DNA of 64,000 nt from Labilibaculum antarcticum (GTDB lineage Bacteria; Bacteroidota; Bacteroidia; Bacteroidales; Marinifilaceae). This document shows, piece after piece, positions 9,652 to 18,310 of this stretch. The DNA lies in the NCBI RefSeq assembly GCF_002356295.1, contig NZ_AP018042.1, positions 434,001 through 498,000 on the forward strand. Direction: 5' to 3'. The notes under the pieces were generated by a model, which saw only the letters and a list, made by a program, of their open reading frames with translations, had not been told where the DNA came from and searched no databases. Position numbers and translations under genes: made by a program. The number at the start of each line of letters is the position of its first letter. The first letter of the stretch is position 1.

Positions 9652-9679
9652 AAAAGCGAAGCTGTGGGCTTCGCTTTTC
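9652..9679. terminator. GCGAAGC/GCTTCGC bidirectional terminator (copy 2)
   Basis: AAAAAGCGAAGC, a TGTG loop, GGCTTCGCTTTT. It begins one base after the stop of the small + gene and faces the end of the serine hydrolase gene. Same family as 3922. Confidence 0.85.
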
Positions 9680-9710
9680 TTAAATTTGATGAATATCTTT
9701 TACTCCATAT

Positions 9711-11291
9711 TCAATTCTTCTTTACTCTTTTTAGTTCCAAATCGTGAAAATCAAAACTGAAATCGATATTCGGGGATATGCCATTCATCTTAATTAGTAC
9801 CGCTTTTCCTTCCTGATCTAAATTAAAGGTTGCAAATGCATCACAGTTCATAGCGGCATAATTCCATTTAACAGCAAAAGTTGTGCCTTTATAATACTGC
9901 ATGCGACCCACCAATTTTGGAGAGCGTAGTGATTTAAACCACAACTGATCGTCCTTACTGTACACCTCAACGGCTCCGAACCAATTGTCTTCGTATGTGC
10001 CGGTGTAGTCTTCGAAATTAATCGGAAAAGATTTTGCCTTCTCAACGGTTTCCCATACCGCATTTACCACAGAATCAACCATCCTGTTTTCGCCCGATAA
10101 TCTTTCAGAAGCATAAGCATTCCAGTCTTTAGGCTCTGCACCAATATAAGAGTCGATAATAGCCTGAGGAAGCGTAAAATAAGTAGTCCCCCCGGGAATC
10201 GAATTGGTGAGTACAGCTACTCCCAAGTTCAATTCAGGAATTACAAGAGTTTTCGATAGCATTCCCGGCAAACCACCAGTATGACTAATAATCGTATAAG
10301 CTTTATAATCTTTAATCACCCAGCCCAAGCCATAAGCCTGGTAATGATTTTGATAACGTTCACTTCCCTTCGCTGAAAAAGTCATCATGGTATGCAATTT
10401 CCACATCTCTTTTTGACTGGCTTCCGAAAACAATTCTTTCTCCAGATTATCGCCATACTTTCCGCCGTTTAACTGCACCAACAACCACCTGCTTAAATCA
10501 TTTACACTGGAATTAATACCCCCTGCCGCATCGGTTAAGGAACATGAGTAAGCCTCGATTTGTTTCATCTCCCCACTTTCCGATGAATGTGGTAGAGCAA
10601 GATTTGTTTTATCCTTTAGCCTTTCAAACGAACTTACCGAACTATCCATGCCCAATGGTTTCATAATTCTGCTTTCGACAAACTCAGCCCAGGTAATGCC
10701 GCTAATCCGGTGAATAATCTCCCCTGCAACGATGTACAACAAATTATCGTAATCGTATTTGGTTCGAAAAGCGGATACGGGTTTCTGATACTGAAAACTC
10801 TTCAAGATATCATCAATGGTGTAATCGCCTCCATCGGGAAAAATCATGAGATCGCCTGCTCCCAAGCCCAAACCACTGCGATGGCACAACAAATCCTCAA
10901 TCGTAAAATTCGCTCTCACATAGGAATCGTACATGGTAAATTCAGGGATATAATCGATCACCTTATCGTGCCACGAAAGTTTTCCCTCATCAACCAAAAT
11001 GGCAAGAGCCGCAACCGTGAATGCCTTGCTGTTTGATGCAATGGCAAACAGCGTATTTTCATCGACAGCTTTCTTACTCTCTATCGAGCTGTAGCCATAG
11101 CCTTTTGCATGAATCAGTTTGCCATCTTTTACGACAGAAACAGCAACTCCTGCCGAAGGAAATAATTCCAATGATTTATTCGCGATGGAATCGATTTGGT
11201 GACTAGTCAGCCCCTGTGCTTTTACTCCCTGACTATACACGCAAAATGCCAGAAAAAGGAATAAACTTAGTGTTCTTGTTGTTCTCAACAT
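9711..11291 (-). CDS. Serine hydrolase, class C beta-lactamase-like fold
   Basis: 526 residues from the start chosen at 11291 (MLRTTRTLSLFLFL, a signal peptide ending near AQG). An upstream TTG/ATG frame would prefix 21 hydrophilic residues and is rejected. The three penicillin-binding/class C motifs are present: S86-N-S-K89, Y181-D-N183 and H337-T-G-G340. A C-terminal beta domain of about 100 residues (YTGTYEDNWFG..., from about 425) is of the DUF3471 kind. Probably a periplasmic or surface peptidase or esterase rather than a drug-resistance enzyme. Its first 41 codons and leader are duplicated at 13359-13481. Confidence 0.88.
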   Translation of the reverse strand: MLRTTRTLSLFLFLAFCVYSQGVKAQGLTSHQIDSIANKSLELFPSAGVAVSVVKDGKLIHAKGYGYSSIESKKAVDENTLFAIASNSKAFTVAALAILVDEGKLSWHDKVIDYIPEFTMYDSYVRANFTIEDLLCHRSGLGLGAGDLMIFPDGGDYTIDDILKSFQYQKPVSAFRTKYDYDNLLYIVAGEIIHRISGITWAEFVESRIMKPLGMDSSVSSFERLKDKTNLALPHSSESGEMKQIEAYSCSLTDAAGGINSSVNDLSRWLLVQLNGGKYGDNLEKELFSEASQKEMWKLHTMMTFSAKGSERYQNHYQAYGLGWVIKDYKAYTIISHTGGLPGMLSKTLVIPELNLGVAVLTNSIPGGTTYFTLPQAIIDSYIGAEPKDWNAYASERLSGENRMVDSVVNAVWETVEKAKSFPINFEDYTGTYEDNWFGAVEVYSKDDQLWFKSLRSPKLVGRMQYYKGTTFAVKWNYAAMNCDAFATFNLDQEGKAVLIKMNGISPNIDFSFDFHDLELKRVKKN

Positions 11292-11597
11292 GATTGTTTT
11301 TTTAGCTTGTTGTTTGTTTTGCGTGGTGTCGCGGGGATTATTCAATAAAACCACAAATAAGTTTCATGAATTCGTTTCAAATATAATTCAGTTAAAAGTA
11401 GTATTCAAATATTTTGCCATCAATGGCATAAACAGTTCGGTTCGAAATAAAAATATCATTCAAATAAAAAAGCGAAGCTATGGGCTTCGCTTGTAAATTT
11501 ACTGATCGTCCATTTGAGCTTGTTTCACAAAAAAATCGAGACTCTTTGTTTTCACCTCATCAAGAGATTTAATTTTTACATGACGGCGATATTTCCC
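11169..11597. repeat. 429-bp direct repeat, left copy
   Basis: Matches 13359-13787 at a constant offset of 2190 bases, with no gap and about 22 mismatches by my hand count (about 95% identity). It holds the 5' end of the serine hydrolase gene, its leader, a GCGAAGC hairpin and the 3' end of a DUF1801-type gene. Together the two copies bracket the old-yellow-enzyme gene. Confidence 0.92.
11469..11492 (-). terminator. GCGAAGC/GCTTCGC hairpin (copy 3)
   Basis: Same hairpin as at 13659, carried within the 429-bp repeat. It follows the truncated DUF1801-like reading frame on the minus strand. Confidence 0.7.
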
Positions 11598-11636
11598 TGT
11601 TCGCCATTCACAAATAAATTCGTTTTTTTGTTCCAT
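11499..11636 (-). pseudogene. C-terminal remnant of a DUF1801-type gene
   Basis: The 45-codon frame opens with ATG at 11636 and ends in GKYRRHVKI...FFVKQAQMDDQ, nearly identical to the last 33 residues of the intact gene at 13689-14051. Residues before GKYRRH (MEQKNEFICEWRT) do not match that gene, so the homology stops at 11597. It could still be translated, but too little is left for the domain. Best read as a truncated copy left by the duplication. Confidence 0.75.
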
Positions 11637-11861
11637 AGTCGTTGTTTCTTTCCAAGGCTTAGTGATTTATTTTTGCCTTCAAATGACCACTTAAAAAGTG
11701 TAAACCATGTCCCTTTAACTTTGTAAACGATGCCCCCTTACCATACCCATTTTGTCTTGCTTAATTCAGCAATTTTTTATGCGTATTGTTGCAATTGAGT
11801 AGCTTTTGTTCCAACTATTCTATTTTGTTCATATCTCATCCGTTTCAATAGGTTTTGAGTG

Positions 11862-11893
11862 AAAAATCCTCGAGGAAAGCCCCGAGGAATTTA
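11862..11893 (-). terminator. Terminator after old-yellow-enzyme gene
   Basis: CCTCG and CGAGG arms around a GGGCTTT-type loop with a T-run on the minus-strand 3' side, about 45 bases past the stop. The spacer from here back to 11637 shows no gene. Confidence 0.7.
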
Positions 11894-11934
11894 ACCTAAA
11901 GAGAAAACAATCGAGCCGATTATAATTATCAAAA

Positions 11935-13137
11935 TTATAAAGGAAACTTATTCTTCCACTTATAAGCACGTTGTGCATCTCTGTCTTCATATTTCTTAAT
12001 GGCTGTGGGTAGATCTAATTCAAATTCATTCTCCCTATCCTCACCCAAAGCAATCAGTCTCATGGTATACCATGCTGTCATACCACCAGGAATTGTCTTT
12101 TTGAATCTCGGGAAATTAGGTTCATAATCATTTCCACTTAACCAGGATTTTGGAAGTCGAGGATCAAGTACCATTGCGCGTCCTAAACCTACCATATCAA
12201 CAACACCACTAGCTATGGCATCAACTGCTTGATCGCTTTTCTTGAATCCGCCCGTTAACATTAGTGGCACTGTTGTTATACTTCTCGCACGTTTTGCAAA
12301 GTCAAGAAAATAAGGTCCAGCACTTGAACCTTCAGAACTTGCCTTTGCTCCGGGAAAGTATGTTCCACCACTAATATCAATAAGATCAATACTTGTTTTA
12401 TCGATAAAACGTACAACTTCCAAAGCATCAACTTCGGTCAATCCACCTTCTAGTTGATCTGATGAATTAATTCTAATACCGACAGGAAAAGATGGGCCAA
12501 CAGCATTCCTTACTTCTTTTATAACTTCAAGAATAATACGGCAACGTGATTCGATAGAACCACCATATCTATCAGTTCTATGATTAAACAAAGGTGAAAG
12601 AAACTGGCTCAACAAAAACCCATGTCCTGCATGAATAAGCACACCGCTGAAACCCACAGTTTTTGCCTGTAGTGCCGTTCTTGCATACATTTGAGGTAAC
12701 TCTTGAATATCATTAATTGACATGCCTTCACATTTAAGACTCTCAAGATTAAGCGCCGACGGCCCTTTGGGTAGACTAATTGGTAAATGTGAAAGAGCTC
12801 CGGCATGGCCTAATTGAGCCCATAAGTGAGCACCTTCAATCACCGCTCGGCTTGTGAATGACTTAAAGATTTCATGATTGGAATTTTCATTAAGAATCAG
12901 ATTTCCTGGTTTCTCTGGGAAACGAGAATCCCCATGAACTTCACCTACAATAGACAAAGCGATACCACCATCCGCCCATTTTTCATAAAGTCGTATCTGA
13001 GCTTCTGTCGGATTGCCTTCACCGTCCCCAAGTGAATCGGACATAGGGGATTTTGAAAGTCTGTTCTTTAGAATTGCGCCGCAGGGCAGTTGCAGTTCTC
13101 TTTGTAGGATATTATTTGAATCTGATCTTTTTACCAT
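11935..13137 (-). CDS. NADH:flavin oxidoreductase, old yellow enzyme family
   Basis: 400-residue FMN-dependent TIM-barrel enzyme that reduces activated C=C bonds using NAD(P)H. The family signature HAGHGFLLSQFLSP (about 172-185), then NHRTDRYGGS, supplies the substrate-binding histidines and the arginine. VGIRINSSDQ and ALEVVRFI follow as in OYE relatives, and MLTGGF plus VDMVGLGRAM near the end form the FMN phosphate site. There is no C-terminal Fe-S/FAD extension, so it is the short OYE type rather than the dienoyl-CoA reductase type. It is the only complete gene between the two 429-bp repeats and may be acquired cargo. Substrate unknown. Confidence 0.9.
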   Translation of the reverse strand: MVKRSDSNNILQRELQLPCGAILKNRLSKSPMSDSLGDGEGNPTEAQIRLYEKWADGGIALSIVGEVHGDSRFPEKPGNLILNENSNHEIFKSFTSRAVIEGAHLWAQLGHAGALSHLPISLPKGPSALNLESLKCEGMSINDIQELPQMYARTALQAKTVGFSGVLIHAGHGFLLSQFLSPLFNHRTDRYGGSIESRCRIILEVIKEVRNAVGPSFPVGIRINSSDQLEGGLTEVDALEVVRFIDKTSIDLIDISGGTYFPGAKASSEGSSAGPYFLDFAKRARSITTVPLMLTGGFKKSDQAVDAIASGVVDMVGLGRAMVLDPRLPKSWLSGNDYEPNFPRFKKTIPGGMTAWYTMRLIALGEDRENEFELDLPTAIKKYEDRDAQRAYKWKNKFPL

Positions 13138-13227
13138 AAATATTATAAAGTGTTACAATGTTTGACTTCGTTCTGCTTTTTTCTCCGTTGTTTTGATAAA
13201 TTCCGCTATTAATTGGAACAGTCTTGC

Positions 13228-13325
13228 GTCGAGTAGGCAAAGTGAGTTTCACCTTAACCCTCTCACAGAGCCGTATCCCGTAAAAACGGGACAAGAAAGG
13301 ATAGTCTCCAATCATACGGCTCTTG
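13228..13325 (-). mobile_element. Group II intron-like 3' end (domains V-VI), truncated
   Basis: On the minus strand GAGCCGTAT pairs perfectly with ATACGGCTC (complements of 13314-13322 and 13268-13276), the outer stem of a domain V. A domain VI-like hairpin AAGGTGA/TCACTTT follows, and the segment ends in CCTACTCGAC, as many group II introns do. Between the domain V arms lies GATTGGAGACTATC plus an extra CCCGT/ACGGG hairpin, making it longer than the usual 34 bases. No reverse transcriptase gene is nearby, so this is a scar or an odd variant. A search against group II intron models would decide. Confidence 0.55.
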
Positions 13326-13358
13326 TCGTATATAAATCGAGTTACAAATATAAAAGTT

Positions 13359-13481
13359 CAATGATTTATTCGCGATGGAATCGATTTGGTGACTGGTTAG
13401 CCCCTGAGCTTTTACTCCCTGACTACAAACGCTAAATACCAGAAAAAGGAATAAACTTAGTGTTCTTGTTGTTCTCAACAT
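13359..13481 (-). pseudogene. 5' remnant of the serine hydrolase gene
   Basis: The start at 13481 encodes MLRTTRTLSLFLFL and the same signal peptide and first 41 residues as the gene at 9711-11291, with a few substitutions. After ANKSL the frame continues into unrelated sequence, so everything from the SxxK motif onwards is missing. A non-functional fragment. Confidence 0.85.
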
Positions 13482-13658
13482 GATTGTTTTTTTAGCTTGT
13501 TGTTTGTTTTGCGTGGTGTCGCGGGGATTATTCAATAGAAACACGAATAAGTCTCATGAATTCGTTTCAAATATAATTCAGTTAAAAGTAGTATTCAAAT
13601 ATTTTGCCATCAATGGCATAAACAGTTCGGTTCGAAATGAAAATATCATTCAAATAAG

Positions 13659-13682
13659 AAAGCGAAGCTATGGGCTTCGCTT
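13659..13682 (-). terminator. GCGAAGC/GCTTCGC terminator (copy 4)
   Basis: Hairpin AAGCGAAGC, TATGG loop, GCTTCGCTT. It begins seven bases past the stop of the DUF1801 gene. Confidence 0.75.
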
Positions 13683-13688
13683 GCAAAT

Positions 13689-14051
13689 TTACTGATCGTC
13701 CATTTGAGCTTGTTTCACAAAAAAGTCGAGCTTCTTTGTCTTCACCTCATCCAAACATCTAATTTTTACATGACGGCGATATTTCCCATTTCCTTCCAAA
13801 AGCTTTTCAGGATCGTTAAATTGGTATCCAATACTAAACTCAAAAGAGACATGATTTTTATACGCAAACACACCTCCAAAATCCTCTTCTAAAGAAAATA
13901 GAATTCCACCATACATCATGCGCTCCGCAGCATTCGGATAATTTTCAAAAACCAATCTACGAGAAGCCTCAATTATTTGATGCTTTACAGAATCTGTATT
14001 GCCCAATTTTTCGATAAATACTTGAACTTCTTTGTAAGCTGATTCTTTCAT
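13689..14051 (-). CDS. DUF1801 domain-containing protein
   Basis: 120-residue cytoplasmic protein. The pattern of a helical N-terminal half with ERMMYGGILFSLEEDFGGVFAYKNHVSFEF, followed by GKYRRHVKIRCLDEV, fits the DUF1801/YdhG-like fold. No catalytic function is established for the family. It starts 12 bases after the stop of the small membrane protein gene, so the two are likely co-transcribed. Its 3' end is part of the 429-bp repeat. Confidence 0.8.
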   Translation of the reverse strand: MKESAYKEVQVFIEKLGNTDSVKHQIIEASRRLVFENYPNAAERMMYGGILFSLEEDFGGVFAYKNHVSFEFSIGYQFNDPEKLLEGNGKYRRHVKIRCLDEVKTKKLDFFVKQAQMDDQ

Positions 14052-14063
14052 TTATTAAGCGTT

Positions 14064-14255
14064 TTAAAGTCTCTTTTTCTTCGGATTGAAAATACTAACA
14101 ACAATTAGAGAGATACCTAATCCAAAAAGCATTCCAGATAAAAAATCGGTAGTTTCTTCGTCGATAATAATAATCTGACCTTGGTAATAAAAATGATAAA
14201 TTACTCCTGCTGCAAGGCAGAGAAATCCGATTGTAATTTTGATTTTGTTTGTCAT
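14064..14255 (-). CDS. Small two-helix membrane protein
   Basis: 63 residues with two hydrophobic segments (about 5-24 and 38-57), a short acidic loop (DEETTDF) and a basic C-terminus (NPKKKRL), which suggests both ends lie in the cytoplasm. No family recognised. It precedes the DUF1801 gene by 12 bases. Confidence 0.6.
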   Translation of the reverse strand: MTNKIKITIGFLCLAAGVIYHFYYQGQIIIIDEETTDFLSGMLFGLGISLIVVSIFNPKKKRL

Positions 14256-14361
14256 GATTCTATTTATTTAGATAAGGGCTGTCTGTTCAATAAGCTAAAA
14301 CAACTTGCTTAGATTCTTATACATTATTGGCTGCAGTATTTGGTCCTGCTTTGATATTATC

Positions 14362-15315
14362 TTAAAACCATTTCTTTCTTTTAAAATAGATTAATGGGAT
14401 GATAAAACTCAGTATTAAAATCAGTAAAGTAATTGGATATCCGAACCCCCAATCCAGTTCGGGCATGTATTTAAAATTCATTCCATATACGCCTGCAATT
14501 AAAGTAGGCAGCGATATACACACCGTGATAATGGTAAGGATTTTAAAAATTTTATTTTGTTCCAATTCTATCTTCGAATTTATATTCCCATGCAAATCAT
14601 CCAGTCTACTAAAATTGTATTGTAAATAATCTGCTATTACTGTAAGATCTTTCAACTCTTCACTAATCTTAATGAATGCATTGTCCGTTTTTTTAAAACT
14701 CTTTTTTAAGAGAAGAAGAATTCGTTGAAACTCGGAAAGTGATTCCCGAATAAGGAGATTGTTAAACCTTAATTCGGCAATGTAATCCAAGTCCTTTTCC
14801 TTGAATTGTTCCGATTTGAGAATATTTTTGAAAAGGTCTCTAATCTTTTTTGAAATTAACTCGACAATATCTGCATAGTAATCTGAGATTACCCCTATCT
14901 GAAAAACAAAAAGTTGATGATAGGTGTCAATTTTTGTATTCTTAAAATTATAAATAGATTGTGTTAAGTGATTTAAAATATTTTCTATATCCGGCGAAAG
15001 AAATGTAAATACAATTTCGTTTTTAATCAGAATGTAAATGTCTTTTTCCTCAAAAAAATTGCTGGAAGAATAGCTTGGAATCGTAAAGTTTAACGACAAT
15101 TGGTCAGGTGATTCAATATAGTGGGAACTTATTTCTATATCCTCTTTTTTACTAAAGGAAGTTAAATCAAGATCGAACTTCTCTGAAATCAGTTCCAAAT
15201 CTGAGTTCAGGAAATCAATAAACCGAACACTGAATATATTGTCTGGTAAATATTCAACTTCATCAATCGATTTATATTTTCTTACATCATTATTTTTATA
15301 GTAGATCTCAATCAT
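14362..15315 (-). CDS. corA: CorA family divalent metal ion transporter
   Basis: 317-residue channel that probably imports Mg2+ or a similar divalent ion. The long N-terminal cytoplasmic domain (1-250) is rich in charged helices, and two C-terminal transmembrane helices (about 256-276 and 294-311) flank the signature YGMN (277-280). The loop after GMN reads FKYMPELDWGFG, slightly different from the usual MPE-L pattern but keeping the acidic residue. The C-terminus FKRKKWF is basic, as in CorA. A single gene; ion choice cannot be read from sequence. Confidence 0.9.
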   Translation of the reverse strand: MIEIYYKNNDVRKYKSIDEVEYLPDNIFSVRFIDFLNSDLELISEKFDLDLTSFSKKEDIEISSHYIESPDQLSLNFTIPSYSSSNFFEEKDIYILIKNEIVFTFLSPDIENILNHLTQSIYNFKNTKIDTYHQLFVFQIGVISDYYADIVELISKKIRDLFKNILKSEQFKEKDLDYIAELRFNNLLIRESLSEFQRILLLLKKSFKKTDNAFIKISEELKDLTVIADYLQYNFSRLDDLHGNINSKIELEQNKIFKILTIITVCISLPTLIAGVYGMNFKYMPELDWGFGYPITLLILILSFIIPLIYFKRKKWF

Positions 15316-15593
15316 ATTTTGTTCTTTTTAGTACAGCCAAGGGCAGTTTGTCTTAAAATCAACCCGCTTAAATTCTTATATCTCTTCATTAATAAAGACA
15401 AGTCCCTAAATAAATTCCTATTAAGATATACTTTTTTTTAGAGTATGACGGTTTTGCTTGGTTTCTTGCGCTCCCGATGCCTATGGGAAAAGCCTACTAT
15501 TGTACATTTGTATCGTGTGGCTTTAAATTTAAAAAAACGTACGCAATAGAATCGCGCATCAGCAGGGGTGCGGTAACAGTGTCTAAATTTCAA

Positions 15594-15833
15594 CTAATAT
15601 ATCCAATAGTTCCAGACTAATTTAGTCAAGGTAATAAAAACTATAATTGCAACTATGAGAGAGGTCAGAGGTTTCCTTTTGGCATAATTGATCAATAAAT
15701 ATTTTAAGATCGCACCCCCCACACTTTTAAAATCATAATTGTCCGGCCCTGCATATTTCTCGGCAATACGTTCACCTGCAAGTTTTCTTAGCAACTTGAA
15801 GTCTTTATTTCTTATTTGTTCTTCATGGTCCAT
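15594..15833 (-). CDS. Small hypothetical membrane-anchored protein
   Basis: From the ATG at 15833 it encodes 79 residues (MDHEEQIRNKDFKLL...). A charged N-terminal half is followed by a single hydrophobic helix near residues 56-76 with a C-terminal WNYWIY. An upstream in-frame ATG at 15899 would add a second hydrophobic stretch and is less likely. No family recognised. Confidence 0.5.
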   Translation of the reverse strand: MDHEEQIRNKDFKLLRKLAGERIAEKYAGPDNYDFKSVGGAILKYLLINYAKRKPLTSLIVAIIVFITLTKLVWNYWIY

Positions 15834-16020
15834 CTTTACGAATTTCAAATATATAGTCGAGAGGTCATTTGAGGCCAAAATATAGAGAAACAACAACACC
15901 TATTCCTGTTTCACAAACCCAAATTTACCGAATTATAATCAATCCTTCGGCGTTGATTATAAAGTTTAGTACAGCAACAAAAATGATCAGACACAGTTTC
16001 ATGAATATATCCTTACAATG

Positions 16021-16190
16021 CAGCCCGCGAGAGCTCCAAAATCTAATTTCCTTGAACAATGCAGCCCGCGAGAGCTTCAAAATCCGATTTCCTTGCACTT
16101 GCAGCCCGCGAGAGCTCCAAAATCTAATTTCCTTATACAATGCAGCCCGCGAGAGCTCCAAAATCTAATTTCCTTGTACTTGCAGCCCGG
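16021..16190. repeat. Tandem repeat with alternating 41/40-bp units
   Basis: CAGCCCGCGAGAGCT starts at 16021, 16062, 16102 and 16143, and a truncated CAGCCCG at 16183. Spacings are 41, 40, 41 and 40. Units 1 and 3 end in ACAATG and units 2 and 4 in ACTTG, so the true period is 81 bases (27 codons). The flank before unit 1 also ends in CCTTACAATG. Confidence 0.92.
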
Positions 16191-16210
16191 TGATGCTAAA
16201 TAAGGTAAGA

Positions 16211-16358
16211 TGTCCAAGAAGGGAGAACTATTACAATGGATTTATTTTTGACTTTTGGACCGTTCGACTTTTGGACTTTTCAATTAAAGCACCCCTCTCC
16301 CTGTCGGGATCTCCCCCTCAAGATGGGAGAACTATTACAACGGACTTATTTTTGACTG
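16211..16358. repeat. Dispersed repeat family A, copies 1 and 2
   Basis: CACCCCTCTCCCTGTCGGG and GGGAGAACTATTACAA...CTTATTTTTGAC at 16290-16358, with a partial copy of the second half at 16211-16250. Related copies occur at 18311-18420 and 24434-24482. It sits in the intergenic region before the histidine kinase terminator side; no coding frame. Confidence 0.75.
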
Positions 16359-16365
16359 TTAGACC

Positions 16366-16440
16366 GCTCGACTTTTGGACCGTTCGACTGTTCAACTGTT
16401 CGACTGTTCGACTGTTTGACTTTTGGACCGTTCGACTTTT
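16366..16440. repeat. Decamer microrepeat (GTTCGACTGT)
   Basis: About six consecutive degenerate 10-base units (TTCGACTG / TTCAACTG / TTTGACTT) within a region of recurring TTTTGGACCGTTCGAC. It is low-complexity and was probably formed by slippage. Confidence 0.8.
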
Positions 16441-16529
16441 CTACTTTTCGAGACTTTCCCAAACAATGGAGCAGCTAAAACAGTTGGCAAATAATGGATA
16501 CTGGTATTTTAGTTAGAAGGATTACGATG

Positions 16530-18158
16530 CTATTTTTTAGAAGGAAGTGTAAAATAAAAAACGGATCCTTTCCCTAATTCACTTTCCACCCAGATTTTTC
16601 CACCCAGCATTTCTACAAACGCTTTGCTTATCGATAAGCCCAAACCAGCCCCCTGCCGAGCCTGTTCATCATTAATATCAGCCTGCATGAATCGTTCAAA
16701 TATTGCTTTCTGTCTGTCCTTTCTAATTCCTAAACCTGAATCTCTCACATAAAACTCAATATCTTCTCCCTTTTCACAGTATCCAAATTCAACAAAACCT
16801 TTATCGGTATATTTAACAGCATTCTTCACCAAATTGGTAAGAATCGCATACAACTTTTCCGAATCATTGGTAATTATAGTATCACTATTTGCATCTGAAT
16901 TTGTCCAACGAAACTGAATTCCTTTTTCCTCTATTTCGGGCTTAAAAAGAGTTTGAATATATTCCATGTGTTCATTTATATTCAACTCTTTTAAATTAAC
17001 ATCCATCATTCCCGACTCTATCCTCGAAATATCTACAATATCATCAATAATAGAAAGCATGCGAGCACCACTCTTCTCAATAATTTCGAAATACTGTTTC
17101 TTCGAGTCAATAGTAAGATTAGGTGTTTTCAGCAAATCTGCAAATCCTAAAATACCATTCATTGGTGTTCGTATCTCATGGCTCATATTTGCAAGAAAGG
17201 CAGATTTCAACCGATCGCTCTCTTCTGCTTTCTCTTTTGCCTTCAACAAGAGCTCGTTAACTTTATTTACTTCTTTAATTTTAGCTTCGATCTCCTCATT
17301 TTTTTCTTTCAAAACATTTTCAGCAAGCTTTCGTTCATTAATATCAGTAAACATGACTCCAAACTGCCCCGGTTTTGTTTGAAATGCATTCACCTGATAA
17401 TAAATACTTAAAGGGCCAAATATTGCTTCGAATGTGGTTGGCTCACCTGTTAGTCCCACCTTACCATATCGCTCCACCCAATATTTTTCCGAATCGGGAA
17501 ATAGCTCTAATAAGGTATGCCCTAAAGTTTCATCATTTTTTAATCCTGTTTGTTGCTCAAATGCAGGATTAGCATCAATAAATCGAAGATCGCATGGATT
17601 TCCATACTCATCGCAGATTACATCCTGAATCGAAAATCCCTCACTCATCGCCTGAAAAATGGTACGCAAATGTTTTTCATTTTTCAAAATCGCATCTTCT
17701 GCTTTTTGTATTTCTGTAATATCTACAATATGTGTTATAAAGTATTGGGGAACATCTTTTTCATCACAAACAAGAGAACTCTTTATGGAACAAGTAATTA
17801 GTTGGCCATCTTTTCGAATGTATTTTTTTTCGAAAGAAAAAGAAGAGATCTCTTTACGAATAGCTCGGTTCATGTAGTCCAGACTCTCGACCAAATATTC
17901 TTTGGAGCTAACTGTTGCTACGTTCAACTTTTCAATTTCGCCTACCGAATACCCCAAAATAGAAGCAAACTCTGGATTAACCTTTAAAAAATTCCCTTGC
18001 AAATCGACAAAGCAAACTCCGATGTTCGAATTTTCAAATGCTAGCTTATAGGTATCACTACGCCCAAACAAATCATCAGGACATTGACTTTTCCTTAAGC
18101 TGATTTTCAAATCCTTAATTTCTTGTTCTAACTCCTCATAGCTTGGTTTTCCTGCCAT
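16530..18158 (-). CDS. Cytoplasmic PAS sensor histidine kinase
   Basis: 542 residues with no membrane segment. Order: PAS 1 (about 37-150, YKLAFENSNIGVCFVD), PAS 2 (about 160-280), a coiled-coil linker (about 282-320), HisKA with the phosphorylated H327 in FLANMSHEIRTPMNG, and HATPase with the N box near 446, DSGLGI (473-478) and GAGLGL (503-508). No receiver domain. The signal is unknown and no response regulator is adjacent, so it is an orphan kinase. All catalytic motifs look intact. Confidence 0.93.
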   Translation of the reverse strand: MAGKPSYEELEQEIKDLKISLRKSQCPDDLFGRSDTYKLAFENSNIGVCFVDLQGNFLKVNPEFASILGYSVGEIEKLNVATVSSKEYLVESLDYMNRAIRKEISSFSFEKKYIRKDGQLITCSIKSSLVCDEKDVPQYFITHIVDITEIQKAEDAILKNEKHLRTIFQAMSEGFSIQDVICDEYGNPCDLRFIDANPAFEQQTGLKNDETLGHTLLELFPDSEKYWVERYGKVGLTGEPTTFEAIFGPLSIYYQVNAFQTKPGQFGVMFTDINERKLAENVLKEKNEEIEAKIKEVNKVNELLLKAKEKAEESDRLKSAFLANMSHEIRTPMNGILGFADLLKTPNLTIDSKKQYFEIIEKSGARMLSIIDDIVDISRIESGMMDVNLKELNINEHMEYIQTLFKPEIEEKGIQFRWTNSDANSDTIITNDSEKLYAILTNLVKNAVKYTDKGFVEFGYCEKGEDIEFYVRDSGLGIRKDRQKAIFERFMQADINDEQARQGAGLGLSISKAFVEMLGGKIWVESELGKGSVFYFTLPSKK

Positions 18159-18310
18159 ATAATTAACTTTTATTAATCAATACAACTATTTTTCAAGATA
18201 CTATTATTTGATTAATAAAAAAAAGTCATCCTAATGTTTTAAATGAATCTACTGCTGTTCTCAGTTTGTATATTATTCATACTAAGAACACTCATATACA
18301 CCAATAGAGA

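Larger units (their letters stand above)
13359..13787. repeat. 429-bp direct repeat, right copy
   Basis: Counterpart of 11169-11597. Its left end breaks off in the serine hydrolase coding sequence, right next to the intron-like scar. Its right end runs into the intact DUF1801 gene. Confidence 0.92.

Noticed and set aside
13263-13544. 93-codon minus-strand frame beginning like the serine hydrolase
   Set aside because: It fuses the hydrolase signal peptide to translated intron-like and spacer sequence; it is a pseudogene fragment, not a gene.
15925-16161. 78-codon minus-strand frame running through the 41/40-bp repeat
   Set aside because: The frame is open only because the 81-bp period is a multiple of three; no family and no start context.
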